In this document: positions 25,580 through 37,563 of the stretch, one piece after another | Layout: each line of letters starts with the position of its first letter | Numbering within the stretch: position 1 is the stretch's first letter | Origin: Polyporus tsugae | Taxonomy: Eukaryota; Basidiomycota; Agaricomycetes; Polyporales; Polyporaceae | Assembly (NCBI GenBank): GCA_024305745.1 | Contig: JAHRBS010000002.1 | Location: 2,914,001 to 2,978,000, forward strand | Direction: 5' to 3' | DNA: 64,000 bases | Position numbers and translations under genes: made by a program | The notes under the pieces: model-generated | What the model was told of the DNA's origin: nothing | Database searches by the model: none | Seen by the model: only the letters and a program-made list of their open reading frames with translations

Positions 25580-26697
25580 AGGGTCTTCGCAAACATTTCA
25601 TCTCGAAATCCTGTAGGGTTGTTGTGCTATGCATTGGATGTTCGCAATGTACTGGTAGACATCGTGGGTATCTCGTGAGCCGTGGTAGCAGTGTGTGCTA
25701 GATTGAACTTGAAGCGCAGGTTGAGGAGGCAGACGTCGACAGACTCCAAATTGAGTGCCTCGAAGGCTAGCATTTGGACCAGCGTGAGGGCCACATCGAA
25801 AATATTCAACCACCAGCACGGCAGACGATAGAAGGCGGCTCAGAAACTATCTGTACGTTGGCCAGGTGAGCTCGAGATGATGGGCAAAGACAAGTCGCCG
25901 CATCGGCGGCAGGAGGCGGCGCCCGAAACATCAGGGAGCGCTCAGATCTCCGAAAGCGCCAGCACATTTCACCTTTCCCCCATGATCGTCTCCTTCTTGC
26001 AGGCAGCGTCCAGATCTCTGCGCGGTCCACCGCTTTGCGCACAACTTACTCTCGGAATAACCCAGGACTCTGTCAATGAATTCCACTCGCTGCTTCCTTC
26101 CTGATCTTCGTTCAACAACGTTGTTAACGACCGCAGGCATGAGATTTTCCTGAAGCTGAATATTCAGCATCGTATGGTCGGACGTATGATGCCCGTGGTA
26201 GAGCTCTCCTGAATACTTATCGGAGATTCATGACCAGTTGTGCACCTGGGAGGGTCATTTTTGGATAAGGTATGTTATTCCTCATCTATACGTGGCGATC
26301 CTTGTGTGACATGCCTTTTAGATCACATGTAGTACAACGGACGCGTTGTCGACGCTACAAGCACGTAAAGTGCAGGACGCACAATCGGGCCAATCCGAGT
26401 CATCCTCGGGCTGGAACCTGTGCGCCTCTGAGTCAGAACAATGCAGCCCGAAAAGCCTTCCTCAAGCCACTGCACGAGGCGGGGCGCGTCGGCATCCCCG
26501 CCATGGTCTCCTTTTGTAGACCTTATCCGGTCGGTACGTTCTCGTCATTGGCTGTCTCGGTATTCCAGCTGCGTTACGGGGTCGTGACCACGCGCTTGCC
26601 GACGGGCCTTAAATACGCTCTGAACCTCTAAGCTGCTCTCCACCACCTTCCTCTCTCCCAACTATTCCACTCGCCCCTCCTCCTCTGACCACCGAGT
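25580..26697. other. Intergenic region, nothing recognised
   Basis: The 3' flank of the esterase and 5' flank of the next plus-strand gene. A CT-rich stretch (26636-26690) directly precedes the ATG at 26698, as is usual in fungal promoters. Confidence 0.5.
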
Positions 26698-28061
26698 ATG
26701 CCGCACGCGACCTCTGCACGCTCCTACCCCAGGACTCGGTCGCAACCGTCCTCCAGCGTCGGGGAGAAGCTCGTCTCCGTAACGAAGACTGGCATGACGT
26801 TCTGTACGTCCCCAACCACATTGTTCTGTTGCGCGGCGACGTTGACTCACCATCGTCCTCGTAGACGAGGAGGTCAACCGACTCGCTGATCAGGCTTCGA
26901 AAGGAGCGGTCTCTGCCACGGTCCCCGGAGTCGGTGTAGAGAAGTCGCCGTCCAAGCCACTCGGTCAGTGCCCTCGACTCTCAGACCCGCATGCATCGCG
27001 AACCTTACCCCATTCAGAGAGCGTCTTCCTCGAGAGCTGCGACATTACAGAGGTGGAGGTATCCTTTGACCAGACCCCGGTTGAGCTCCCCATCGCTGGT
27101 ACGTCGCGCATGCTCCACTTCTGTCTTCCGTTCTGCAGCTCAGTGCGTGGTGGATATAGAAGTGAAGGTGGAGGATTCCGTTCAGGTGAAGGTGGCTTCG
27201 ATCGCTCCTCGCGGCGGGCCCGAGACCGTCACTGGTAAGTCCGCCATCTCATGAATACCTCTTCTTGCATGGACGACGAACATGATCCACTAGTTCTGCC
27301 ACTAGTCAACGGTTTGTCTGAGCCTACCTATGTCCCGTCGGGTCGCCTGGCGAAGCCGTCTCCTCCTTCCGCGCGTCGACCACAGCCGAGGTCGTGCCGT
27401 ACGGATTGCCACCACGCGTATGAACCGTGCACGATCCGCCAGAAGCGCCTCGAGTATCTTCAGGCCATGTGGTGCGTCACCCTCCCTAATTCATGAAAGG
27501 CGCCATATCTTGACATTTGCGTTTCTGACAGCGGGCCTTCGCCTGTGCTCCCCGAGCTCCTCCATAGCCCGGAGCCCTTGTCCGAGAGGTGCGACTGGAG
27601 GATCCAAGGTGGTACCATCGGAGACTGGCGCAAGTGCTCCAAGCGGCCGCCTCCTGCGTACGAGCAGCACTACTGTGGCTCCAAGCACTGGCTGTTGGAG
27701 ACGAAGCGCCGCGAGCTCGACAGGGTGCTTCAGGAGCGCAAAGCCAGGGCGGAGGGCATTCCCGTCCAGCTGTACGTTGCTTTGGATCCCAGTTTCCCTT
27801 GGCCTCCCTCTCCCGGCTTGGCTTAGCCGACTCAAGCGCGTCGTTGACGAACCCCCCCCCCCCCCCCCGTTCGTGAGGTGCCGAAGTTTCTCCGGTGCCT
27901 ACCTCGAGCCGCGCTTCGCTATCGGACTTTTTCCCTCTTTGAATAGCCATCATCGGCTCATTCGTTACAACCCATTCATTCCATCTCGCCACACCCACAC
28001 GCCACCTCCACACGCCACCTCCGCACGCCACTTTCGTTCTAACTCTATTGCGTCCTCTTGA
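26698..28061 (+). CDS. Unknown intron-rich protein with poly-Pro tract
   Basis: No family recognised. The start MPHATSARSYPRTRSQPSSS leads, over six introns that keep the frame, to YEEVNRLADQASKGAVSATV, ESVFLESCDITEVEVSFDQ, AQCVVDIEVKVEDSVQVKV, VNGLSEPTYVPSGRLAK, a Cys-rich piece (SCRTDCHHAYEPCTIRQK), then ERCDWRIQGGTIGDWRKCS, YEQHYCGSKHWLLETKRREL and RVVDEPPPPPPFVRC, ending at 28061. About 380 residues. The several Cys and His residues in the middle (CRTDCHH, YEPC, ERCDW, KCS, HYCGSKH) might bind metal, but the spacing fits no finger I know. A run of 17 C near the 3' end codes the poly-Pro, and the tail after it is low in coding character; the true C-terminus may differ. It opens the block of orphan genes. 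Confidence 0.6.
27852..27868 (+). repeat. Homopolymer of 17 C inside the reading frame
   Basis: Seventeen consecutive C code five or six Pro near the 3' end of the gene at 26698-28061. The tract is prone to slippage and to sequencing error, either of which would change the C-terminus. Confidence 0.85.
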
Positions 28062-30186
28062 CTCGTTACGACTTTTAAGTTTTTACGCCTAATTCCTCGA
28101 ACTCCCCCACGACGCCATGCGCGTTTTTCGCTATCGAATCATGGTCACGTTCAACCGTGTACCCATAGTAGTTACGAATAGTCATGTAGCCTCATTACCA
28201 TGTATCCTGGTCCGTTCACGAATACGAATACAATGTGGTACGCTATTGAAGTTCATCCAAAAGTGTTTGGGTCTGTCCAAGTAAAAGTAAAGTTGCGTCA
28301 CGTCGGAAATGCGCATGAGACGTTTGGGAAGGTTCTAGAAGTGGTGGGCCGGTGCGATGTAAGTTGATTTCCAGGTGACGGTCAACCGCCAAGAACCTGT
28401 CGTCGGTGGCACGCGTTCCCCTTCTTCGGGGCCGGAAAGGCCGAGCTGGGGGAAGTACATGTACAACTCGGGCCACAGCTGTAGGCCTTGGTAACACTGA
28501 GGGCTAATTTAGCCATGGGCACCTAATCAAGATGATACCTACTTAAGCTCAGAAATAGCAAGTACGTTACCGATGTCACGCATGTCGGAAGTTTCGGAGG
28601 GTCCTGACCTGAGATGGATTCGAAGTGCTAGGCTTGGGTATCCGAGCCGGACTCGCCGGAAGCTCTGCACATCGGGGAGATGTCAGTGCGCCAGCGGTGG
28701 ACCCAACCGAGGTTATACGGCAGTTTTGAGGCTCTTGGTAGAGATCGGGGCGGGATTTGGCTATACAAAGAAATCAACACTGGCCCCACGACCCCTCAGC
28801 ATGCGAAGAGTATATTTATGACAGTGGAACGAATGGCGAACAGCTGCGGACTTCTGCTGAACATGGGAAGTTGTTGCGAGTGGAGCGAGAGGCTTGAAAG
28901 CGATGCACAACAGTCCGATCCGGCAATTTCCCATTGGCCACGGTGACGGGCGCTAGTGTTCCCACATCCAGTGCAACAGACAGAAAAAGATTCCCGTTGA
29001 ATGTGCACTGCGATCGTCCCAGCTTCTGTCAACCTGCTACCGTCGATGCTGATGTGGCTTGAAACCACAAACCTTTCTGTGGCAGGATGAAATGATGCTT
29101 TTCGTCGCCGTGGCCCGGGAATGTCTTCTGCTGGCAGCATCATCACCGCCAGCACAACAACACTTCGCCGCTCGCATCGGGTTGCAAGTCCAGTCAGGGA
29201 CCTGGAATGATTCAACATAGCCCTTGTACCAAGGTACGCACGTTTGCAAACTGTTTATAGCCTTATGTGTGATCAGGGTTTATGGTTTCCCAGCAGCTTT
29301 GCTCGCGTCTGTCCAAAGGGACATGCGCGAGCATAGCTGACTGCCCGCGCGACCGTGAGGCGGATGATCTCTATCTTGAATCGAGTTATAACTTGATGGT
29401 GTACGCACCTGTAATGCCAAAACTTGTCGGGGCCTCGAACCGAGTATCTCGTTCCCGGTTTCTAATGGCATGTACGCCACTCACTGCGTTCACCCCATCC
29501 CGCTCAGTGAGCTGAGGACTTCCGGTCAGTTCCAGACTCGTCTGTACTCGCATTAGCGTGCTGAATTTTTAACGGAAAATTTAGCCGCAGCTGACTCACT
29601 TTGTATTGACTTTCGACCGCGGTGGGAGTTAGAGAAGTAAGATGCGAAATTCTTCCATTCTCCACTACCATAGCCTGCTAGGCCTATAGATTGCCACGAA
29701 CTCAACGCTGCTAACATACGAATAGATGTTTGTGCTGGTATATACCTGCTGGTACGTCGTTTTGGAAGAATCGCGGTGGTCGATGTAGCGGAAACTTACC
29801 AAGTCGAAACGGTCCAAGCCAGCCTGGGACGTGCAGGCATCAATTGATGGCTTGTATTGGGCGGGTATAACGACCCCCTAAATACCTCTGTCCTTATTCT
29901 CCAAACGAGGAAGGTGACGTGTAGTGGAAAGCAAGGAGAGCCAACGGCCAGCTCCGACGTTGCTTTGTTCGTATGTCACACGCCGGGCCCAGGCGCCCAC
30001 CAAACTTGCTCAACCAAAGCGCCTGCCCGCTTCAACCGGTTTGTATTCCCCCTTGAGCATCGACCCTCTTCTTTTCTCTCTGAAACGACACTCGACGCTG
30101 AGCACTCCCTATTGTTTGGACAGCTCGCTCGCACCGACCGTGTGGCCTGTGGTCCAGTATATCAGCAGCACCCAACCACAATTTGA
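28062..30186. other. 2.1-kb gene-free stretch
   Basis: Only short overlapping frames on both strands, with no motif or exon chain. The last 150 bp is the 5' flank of the gene at 30187 and holds CCCAACCACA (30171-30180), discussed under findings. Confidence 0.45.
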
Positions 30187-31991
30187 ATGGTTCGTCGGTC
30201 ACCTTCCTCTCGGCCACCGTCTCAACCACGGAGGATGTCCGTCCCTCTCTCTGCCACTCTGGAGAACGTATCGCGACCCATCTATGTTCTGCCGTCCACT
30301 CAGCAAATTCGGGTGACCCCCGGCAAGAGGGACAGGGAAGACGAGAACGAGAGTGTCTCGGTGGCTGCATCTGCGAAGCGCATCAAGCCACTCGACGCAG
30401 GTGAGTTCCTATTAGGTCCAATCCCTGTGGATCTTCGCGAGACTTACAACGCTTCGGTGGTGATCAGCCGGTGGTTGCAAGGCCACTCCTCGGGCGGTGA
30501 AGGATGCAGGGAGACCGAACCTACTGGACACTAAAGGTACATCCAGGCTCGAAATGCAAGCTTCGACATTGCTTAACACCACACACCAGGCCCTCCATCA
30601 ATTCATAACGCGTCAGAGTATCTGGATGAGTATTTTGGATACGACAGCCAAACAGGTACGCCGATGTAGCTGTTGTCATGGACGAGGGCGTTCTCAACGT
30701 GGTCCTTTCCACAGAAAAACATTATGATTACGGAAGCGATACCGACGAAGAAGACCCCGCTTCCGACACCGACGAGCCCATGCTGTCGGCAGACGAGGAC
30801 GCCGTTCCAACCGCGGGCGACGGGGACCAGCCGATGACCGACATCTCCGAGGAGGCGTTCCGCGCCGAGATCGACCAGCTGTTTGTCAGCTCGGACGACC
30901 TCGTGAAGACCTTCTTTCACGTGGACAGCGACAGCGACGAGGAAGACAGCGACGAGGAAGACAGCGACGAGGAGTCCGAGCTCGACGATCAGGGGAGGGT
31001 CATCGAGTGGGCGAAGCCCGGACCGTCTCCCTTGCGCCGTGCCTTGGACTTGTCCCCCGAACGACCGAGGAAGCTCACTCTCATCCGTCAGAAGGCGAGA
31101 CGGCCCAGAGTCATCCCGATCGTCAGGACCTCTCGGCCGACGCAGCGTAAGGACCGGGAGGACGTGCGGAGGGAGGCTTTGGACAGGTGTCACTTCCGGC
31201 GGTAAGCTCCCCTGCTCTTGACTACTACCATTTCGAGCCCCCTACTTATAGTAGCGCAATTCTGCAGCACGTCCGCTCCATCCACGGACGTCGCCGTGAT
31301 GAGGCGCTCCCACAAAGCGCAGGGGAAGCTCCCCGCCCCCGCGGACGACAACAGCCCTAACCACTACTACTTCTTCGACTCACCAGCCCCGAAGGAGAAG
31401 CAGAAGCGCGGCATGGGCGGCGGTACGCCCGCCGGAGCGCGTTTCGGGCGGTGGACGCCGCTCACGCTCCCCGCCTCGCCATACGCCTACTGGACGCCCG
31501 ACGACACGATCCCGTTCGAGCGGTTCGGCCAGGCCGCGTTCCACGGCGCCGACGCGTGGGGCTCGCTCTCCCGCACGCTGCGCCGCTCGACCCAGGCCGC
31601 GGACGCGCTGACCCAGGAGGGGTACGAGGGGCCCGTGCGGCACATCCTGCTCGTCGGCGTCGGGCCGACGCGGCGCGAGGTCGAGGTCTGCACGGACGTG
31701 CGCGCCATGCGCCATTTGAGGGAGCACGGGATGGAGCTCGCGAGCATGCCGGGGCGGCTGGCGAGGGACGACTTGAAGGGGGTCACGACGGGGATGATAC
31801 TCGATGAGGCGGCGCGCATGCAGGCGTTTTTGGCTGAGGCTGAGCGGGCGGGGGCGCCGTCGCCGGAGCAGCAGCTGGTCGACGAGGATATGCCCGGGAC
31901 GGACGAGGAGATGCTGGTGTTTGACGAGGATGACGTGGAGGAGTTGGGTCCCTGGTTGCCTTGGACGCCTACCTTTGACGGGTTTCGGTGA
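30187..31991 (+). CDS. Orphan-block protein with KRxRED signature and acidic domain
   Basis: No known family. Four exons (30187-30400, 30590-30655, 30715-31201, about 31268-31991) join in frame to give about 496 residues. The N-terminus is Pro/Ser/Arg-rich (MVRRSPSSRPPSQPRRMSVP) and leads to the signature GKRDREDENESVSVAASAKR followed by IKPLD, a bipartite basic motif with an acidic spacer. Exon 3 is very acidic (YGSDTDEEDPASDTDEPM; DSDSDEEDSDEEDSDEE). Exon 4 looks folded: HYYFFDSPAPKEKQKRGMGG, FGRWTPLTLPASPYAYWTP, AFHGADAWGSLSRTLRR, VRHILLVGVGPTRREVEV, and ends with an acidic tail (DMPGTDEEMLVFDEDDVEE, then LGPWLPWTPTFDGFR). The layout (basic signature, acidic stretch, folded C-terminal part) suggests a nuclear, protein- or chromatin-binding protein; this is inference. 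The last intron could end at 31250 instead, but only the 31267 acceptor keeps the long frame. Confidence 0.75.
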
Positions 31992-32784
31992 GGGGTGTGT
32001 TTGATTATTGGGCGAGGATTGCGGCGTGCCCTGCGGGGGTTTCTACCAGACATGTGTGTATGTATGTATCTTTGTGGCTTACTTGTTGGAAACGAACCAC
32101 TATATGTACTCAATATATGACAACTTATGACGATCATCACCGTGACGGATACACCTTGCGGCAAGTTGTGTCCGCCGAGCTTCCCCGTCCACCGCCATAC
32201 TGTTTTCGCGAGGGACAAATTTCAACACTAATACTTGTCGACTTCGTTCGTTTATGACATACACGCGTTCAAAATCGGGAGCTAGAACAGTTGTAATAGA
32301 TTGATGGATTCTGATCGACGGAGACAAACAAGTACAGAGAAGATTCGATATATCGTTGTAGTACGGCGGAAAGATAGCGATACATTGGAATACGGGCGAG
32401 TGTTTGGTAGCAGAAACGTACAACGGAGAAGTAATGGGAAGATACAGGGTGAGTAAACGGCCTTGAACCATGCGGCGGGAATGTCGAGCACGGATCCGGG
32501 TGTCGTTGCTATAACTTGTTAAAGGCCAAGGCCGAACGGGAATACTGTACTACAAATACAGACACGATGGTAGAGAGCAAGCAATATCAAAAGAGACGGG
32601 GTAAGTCATTCCACAGCCTGAGAAAGCTGTGTAAATGGGGCACGGGGAATCGAGTACGACACCGCGCGCACTGTGCGGCCGCGGGCCTTGGGCAGCGCGC
32701 TCGGGAGAGCGGGCAGCGTTTCGCTTGGGAACCTACACACGACATCTTTCAATCAAACGCGCCCAAAAAAGGTCAGGGAGTGAC
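31992..32784. other. Convergent intergenic region
   Basis: 3' flanks of the plus-strand gene ending at 31991 and the minus-strand gene ending at 32785. AT-richer than its neighbours; no gene seen. Confidence 0.5.
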
Positions 32785-33451
32785 TTACGGAATAGTGTTC
32801 TCGTCCTTAGCTGGGCAACGTGGACGGGGGTGAGGGCGGCTGGCCTTGGTCCTCATCATCGGGTAGAGGACCGCCGGTGGCGCGGGCGCGGATGGGCACA
32901 GGGCCTCGTTCTCCAGAAGCGTCGGGACCTTCGAGAGGATACGCTTGCCCCGCGCTGCGGGCCGTGGTCGAGTGCGGAAAGCTCTCTCTCGAGTGGGGAT
33001 CAGGTTGGTGCGCCGCTCGGCATTGTGAAGGGCGACGGTGGGGCTGAGCGGAACGCGCCAGGGTGCGGTGGTTAGGGTGCCAGTGGAGCGACGTCCGCGC
33101 CGGCGCGGGGAGGAAGAGAAGGGGCCGGTGTTCTTTGAGGCTTCGATACGTCCGCGGATTGCTGTGATAGCTTTCTCGCGAAGGAGTTGACGAGCTTCGA
33201 GGTGGTTGGGGCGAGTGCGGGTTCTCAGAGCCCCGACCGATGAGTTTGGTGGTTGGGCCGCCGCTTGGACCGACGCTGCCATTCCCGAACACGGAACACA
33301 GATTAGAATGAATGACATTGAGCTTGATAAAAGAAATACAAGGCTCACCATTGGATAAAGTTGAGAGGACGTTCAACATTATCATAGAGCTCGCGGGCCT
33401 GGGGGTCGGTGCGTGGATTGCGAAGGAGGTTGTGTTAGTTGCCATGTTCAT
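32785..33451 (-). CDS. Small basic orphan protein
   Basis: No family recognised. The first exon (MNMATNTTSFAIHAPTPRP, LNVLSTLSN) and a second exon joined by an intron of about 73 nt give roughly 195 residues. Exon 2 is strongly basic: ALRTRTRPNHLEARQLLREK, AITAIRGRIEASKNTG, SSSPRRRGRRSTGTL, FRTRPRPAARGKRILSKV, with a stop at 32785 after AKDENTIP. The high Arg content and lack of hydrophobic segments suggest a nucleic-acid-binding or disordered protein. The sense-strand motif CCCAACCACC occurs twice in exon 2 (33201-33210, 33248-33257). A second start codon lies six bases downstream. It could lack further 3' exons, since GTAAGT overlaps the stop. Confidence 0.55.
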
Positions 33452-34457
33452 GTTTCGATGTTCACAATAGGATGGCGTATTCTGAGAGCTAGCGGATCAA
33501 GGGCGAGTGATAAACCAGTAGTGGGAAGTGAGTTGGATTGGGTAGGAAGGTAGTGGTTGAAGTTCAAGTGGGGGAACGGGCGACAACGCCCAGTGGCCAC
33601 TCGTTCCAAGTTGAGCGCTAATTCAACCGCACTTAGACAAAGCAAACTCGCACTTGGCCGGTTGAAGCGTTTATGACCGGATGCTGCTTAGTTCTTTCAT
33701 GGTACCAAGCTTCCTGCTGGGAATAACTCTGTACAATTATCCGTTGGGAGGGGTGGGACTTGGGATCAGAACTTAAAAGTCGAAACACAGACATTCGAAC
33801 ACCGCACTGGCAGGACGAGCTGGCGGCGGCCCATGGGCGGTCACGATGGACACTCTCAAGGAGGATCAAAACCGTACATGTATTTCACTACTGCTATTGC
33901 CCCTGAACATCGTAAAAGGGCTATGGAATACTTCAACTATCGACGAGAGGGAATCGTTCCTCGTGGGACTGGCAATAATACTACGGCTCAGACGGAGATG
34001 CATTAAGGTGAGATGGGACAGCGGATTGACAGCAAGGATAATGATAGCAAGGGGTGAAGAACGAGATGCGTGATCAAGAAAATGTGAGCGTGTGCGGAAG
34101 TCAGGATGAGGGTAGGGATGAGAGAACATGTGGGAAGCAAAGGTAGCGGGAAGAGAGCGTAACTGAAGATTCCGGAGAGCTACAGGATAGTACGGTCGTC
34201 GGCGAGTCGTAGGGGTCGTGGAAGGCCGTGATGGACTGAGGTATCGCGAGGTGGGGGGATTGTGTAGGGTATCGCAAGGTGAGATTTTGTGGGGTATCGC
34301 AAGATGGTGAGGTGAGTATTTTCAGGGCCGTGGACAAATCGAGTCCGGCGAGGTCAAGAGGAGTACAAGAGACAAGGGTCAAGCATTAGCGGGGTGCCGT
34401 GTCTGAGAACGAAAGAGCCGAGAACAGAGAGCATGGTCGTGTCGATGCCCAAGTCGC
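33452..34457. other. Gene-free stretch with a short tandem repeat
   Basis: No gene. It contains the 5' flank of the gene ending at 32785 and, at its right end, the 3' flank of the gene ending at 34458, with a degenerate tandem repeat at 34240-34316. Confidence 0.5.
34240..34316. repeat. Three degenerate tandem units beginning GGTATCGC
   Basis: GGTATCGC[GA]AG starts at 34240, 34268 and 34293 (spacing 28 and 25 bp), each followed by a G/T-rich tail. It lies downstream of the minus-strand gene at 34458. Confidence 0.6.
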
Positions 34458-35961
34458 TTAGAGACAGTCATCGTCGGCGACGGCATCGCCAGTCACGAAG
34501 TCCGTGATGTCGAGCCAAAGCCTCGAGGGGCCATGAGCCAAGCGCATCCGCCCCGTGTGCGCCTCCTGCTGGTTGCCCGCGTCGCGCTTCGCGCCGGCGA
34601 GCGGGCGGGCTTTGACGGTGTGCACCTTCCTGCGCTCGTTCTTAATGTTTTGGTTGAACTCAGCCCGGAGCGACTCCAGCTTCATCTGCGGGGGGTACTG
34701 GAGAGGAAGGGGAGGCTCGAGATAGCCGCTCTCGACACACTCGGCGAGCCCGACATGGACGGGGTCCCAGGAGAGGCGTGGTTGAGGAAGGTCGACCTCG
34801 AGCGGGGCGGGGATGTTCAGATAAGCGGACACGTTGCGAATACTGCACTCGTTTAAGTAAACGGAACCCAGGGAGCATCCCTCAAGTGAACGGACGTACG
34901 CTTGTTCGGTCTTGTAGAGGGTAAAGTATTGCCCCGTCGGTACCGACCGCTCCTTGTAAGGGATCGGCCGCGTCCCCTGCCAGTACGTCGAGGATAACTT
35001 GACGTTTTCGGCCCAGCGCTTCGTGAAGGCCTTCACCATATCACACTCGGCGTGCTCGATGTCGGTCAAGGTCTCGCCGTCGTCGCAGCTGTCGATGGTC
35101 GAGTGGGAGACGTGGCGCTCCAGAGCGGGGGGAGCTAGGAGATCGGGAAGATCTCATGAGAAAGCGCGGATACTGCTACGAATGGGAGGTGCTCACCCTT
35201 GCTGATGGTTGAAACTAGACTGGATACGACAGAGTTAATCATGTCGCTCGAACCTTCAGACTCGGCGTCGTCGGAGAGAAGCATGTTGTTGAAACCGGTC
35301 ATAGCGGCGCCAAGGCCAAAGCTGGAGGCACGCATCCTTGCGAACGCCATGGCCCGCAGCGCGAAATCGTCCGCGTCATCCTCTGGGGATCCCTCGGATC
35401 CGGACTCGTCGGACTCTTCCGCTGCCTCACCTGTGAACGTAATGGATAGTTCAGTTGAATGTCCATTGGATATGATGTTGGAGCGCTTACTGTCGGAATC
35501 ATCCTTAGAACTGGGGGAGGGAAGGCGATCGAAATCCGTGAAACGCAAGGAACCAGCTAAGGCGGACGGAAGAAAGTGCGCCGAAACGCGTCACCGTTAA
35601 GGGAGAAGGGGTTGAATTAGAGTGAAAGTGTACTCACTTGGGATTGGGCGAGCGGCTGTTATCGTAAGAGGCGCTTCGGTGGTTGGGGGTATGTGCGCGT
35701 CAGCTTCGTCGTGTGTCGGACCACTTAAAGTCCCATCCGTCGCTACGTTGCCGGAGACGTCAGGTGTAATGAATAGAATCGAGAGGTCGAAAGCAACTTA
35801 CTATCTCTCACGATTTTGCGCAGACATGAAAGGGACGAATTTTCGTCGGTAGGACTGACGAGAGACTCATAACCACCTCGTTGTTCGAGGGAGAGGACGG
35901 GAGAGAGGGGGATGTTGGACTGCCCCAATGGAAGGGAGTCGAAGGGGTTTCGTGGCGACAT
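34458..35961 (-). CDS. Orphan-block protein with Ser/Asp-rich middle
   Basis: No known family. Five exons join in frame. Exon 1 starts MSPRNPFDSLPLGQSNIPLS and carries EQRGGYESLVSPTDENSS. Exon 2 has TTDGTLSGPTHDEADAH and PPTTEAPLTITAARP, coded by the recurring CCAACCACC (35678-35690). A short exon (LRFTDFDRLPSPSSKDDSD) leads to an acidic stretch (EAAEESDESGSEGSPEDDAD), then FALRAMAFARMRASSFGLG and DMINSVVSSLVSTISK. The last exon, about 215 residues, looks folded: ERHVSHSTIDSCDDGETL, CDMVKAFTKRWAENVKLS, YWQGTRPIPYKERSVPTGQ, YFTLYKTEQAYVRSLEGCS, LGSVYLNECSIRNVSAYL, LPLQYPPQMKLESLRAEF, ending ITDFVTGDAVADDDCL. The acidic region plus folded C-terminal part repeats the plan of its neighbours. About 430 residues. 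Confidence 0.75.
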
Positions 35962-37563
35962 GTGAAAAGAAAGTGGTGAAGGGTATCGTAAAAAGGGATA
36001 GGTTTGAGGTGGGGTGGTCCTCACGGTCCTACCGACTGGCTGGGGGCGACGAAGCCAACCTCCGCTGGTGGGAGGCGGAATAAAGAATGCCGGAACAGAG
36101 AAAGAAGAGAGAATATAAATGGACTCGCTTATCGGAGTGCAAACTTAAGCCCAATGAGGGAGGACACCGTTGCTTAAACAAAGCACGTGATGTCGCCTGT
36201 AACGCCGCTGGTGACATGCTGGTCACGTAGGAAGGGCGGTTGTTTGTATCTGTTTGGCAAAGGCTTCTGAATCTAACAAGTACAAACTCTCCAACACAAG
36301 CGAGCTCGTCCTTGTCCTGAAACCAACCTGAAACTCACCTTCAAACTTCCATGCTTGCGATTTGCGGTTTCATTGCGCCAGTTGAGGACCATATTCCAAC
36401 GTGGGCGCAGAGCCTTACCTCGAAGTCCGTCATGGCCAGCCAGGATCTCATCGGCAAGGGTCAGGCGATTCGATGGGGTCAGGCGGGCGATCCCAGGGAG
36501 AGTTCATACCGAGTCTAAAACGGTGGTCAGGAGTCTTGGCGGTCAGTGTGAGCTAGTGAGCCATTGACGGATTGTCTTATCCCAAACCCTTGGGCCTTGG
36601 CCGTTCGATGCCCATTGCAAATCTCTTTTCGGGCGTATCGGTATTTCGAGCTGGGGTCTGAGGATATGGTTGGAGTGCTGTTGGCTGGCGAGAAAGTCAC
36701 TATCTCTGAAGTTGGTCAACGAAGGGAGCGATTGCGGGTTGCGCAAGGTTGCGCAGGAAGATAGGCGAGATCGTGATGAGACCTCGAGGAACGACTACGT
36801 CGGCCTGCCCTAAATCTCGTCGGCTGCGCTTGATTCGGACGCTTTCTCCACCTCTTTGCCCAGTCACGCACCTCAGGCATTCAGAACATCCCTGCACATC
36901 TCTCAAATGCTCTGCGACGAGGATCTTGTATTCTTTGCTGCATGTTTTGAACCAGTCTGACGCCTAATCAGGAGCTTGCGGCCAGGGCGACAAGAAGGGA
37001 AATACCAGTCGCTCATCTTCGTGGAGGATCCGAGCTCCTATAGTCCTCTCTCTGCATGGACACCAAACTCCAGAAGTCTTGGGGATACCTGGCCATGGGT
37101 GAGTCGTCCACTTCTATCATTTTGCCTTCCATCTTCTTGCGGCAAGTTGGTGCACTTCGAGTAAGGCCGTTACTGCCGCTAGCGATCCTTGTAGCTTGTG
37201 GGTGCCCATAAAGTCGTGCAAATCGTATCGAGATTTGCCCCCGCTTATATAGGCAGAGTATCGCTTGCTGCAATATGCGGAACGAGGATAATGCTAGATC
37301 GCCCAGAAGTGAGTACCTGTGCCTGACTCTCGCACTCGTTGTTTCCGCGCCATGACACCAGCATAGTTATCCGCGCAAGCGTTGGCATCTCGTGAAGTGA
37401 TGCTGGAGTGCTCCATCTTATTGCGCGGCGGTTTCCCAAGTGCATTTCACGTCCACTCGAAGCACGCTTGCATGGGCCGGTGCTTGTACGGATAGGGAGC
37501 AACGCGGATCCAAGGCATTGGGGATGCGCGAATATGCTACATTGATAAGCTACAGCATAAATA
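35962..37563. other. Gene-free stretch
   Basis: 5' flank of the minus-strand gene starting at 35961, then 1.3 kb with only short overlapping frames. A piece near 36.75-36.97 kb is open on both strands without motifs. Confidence 0.45.
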
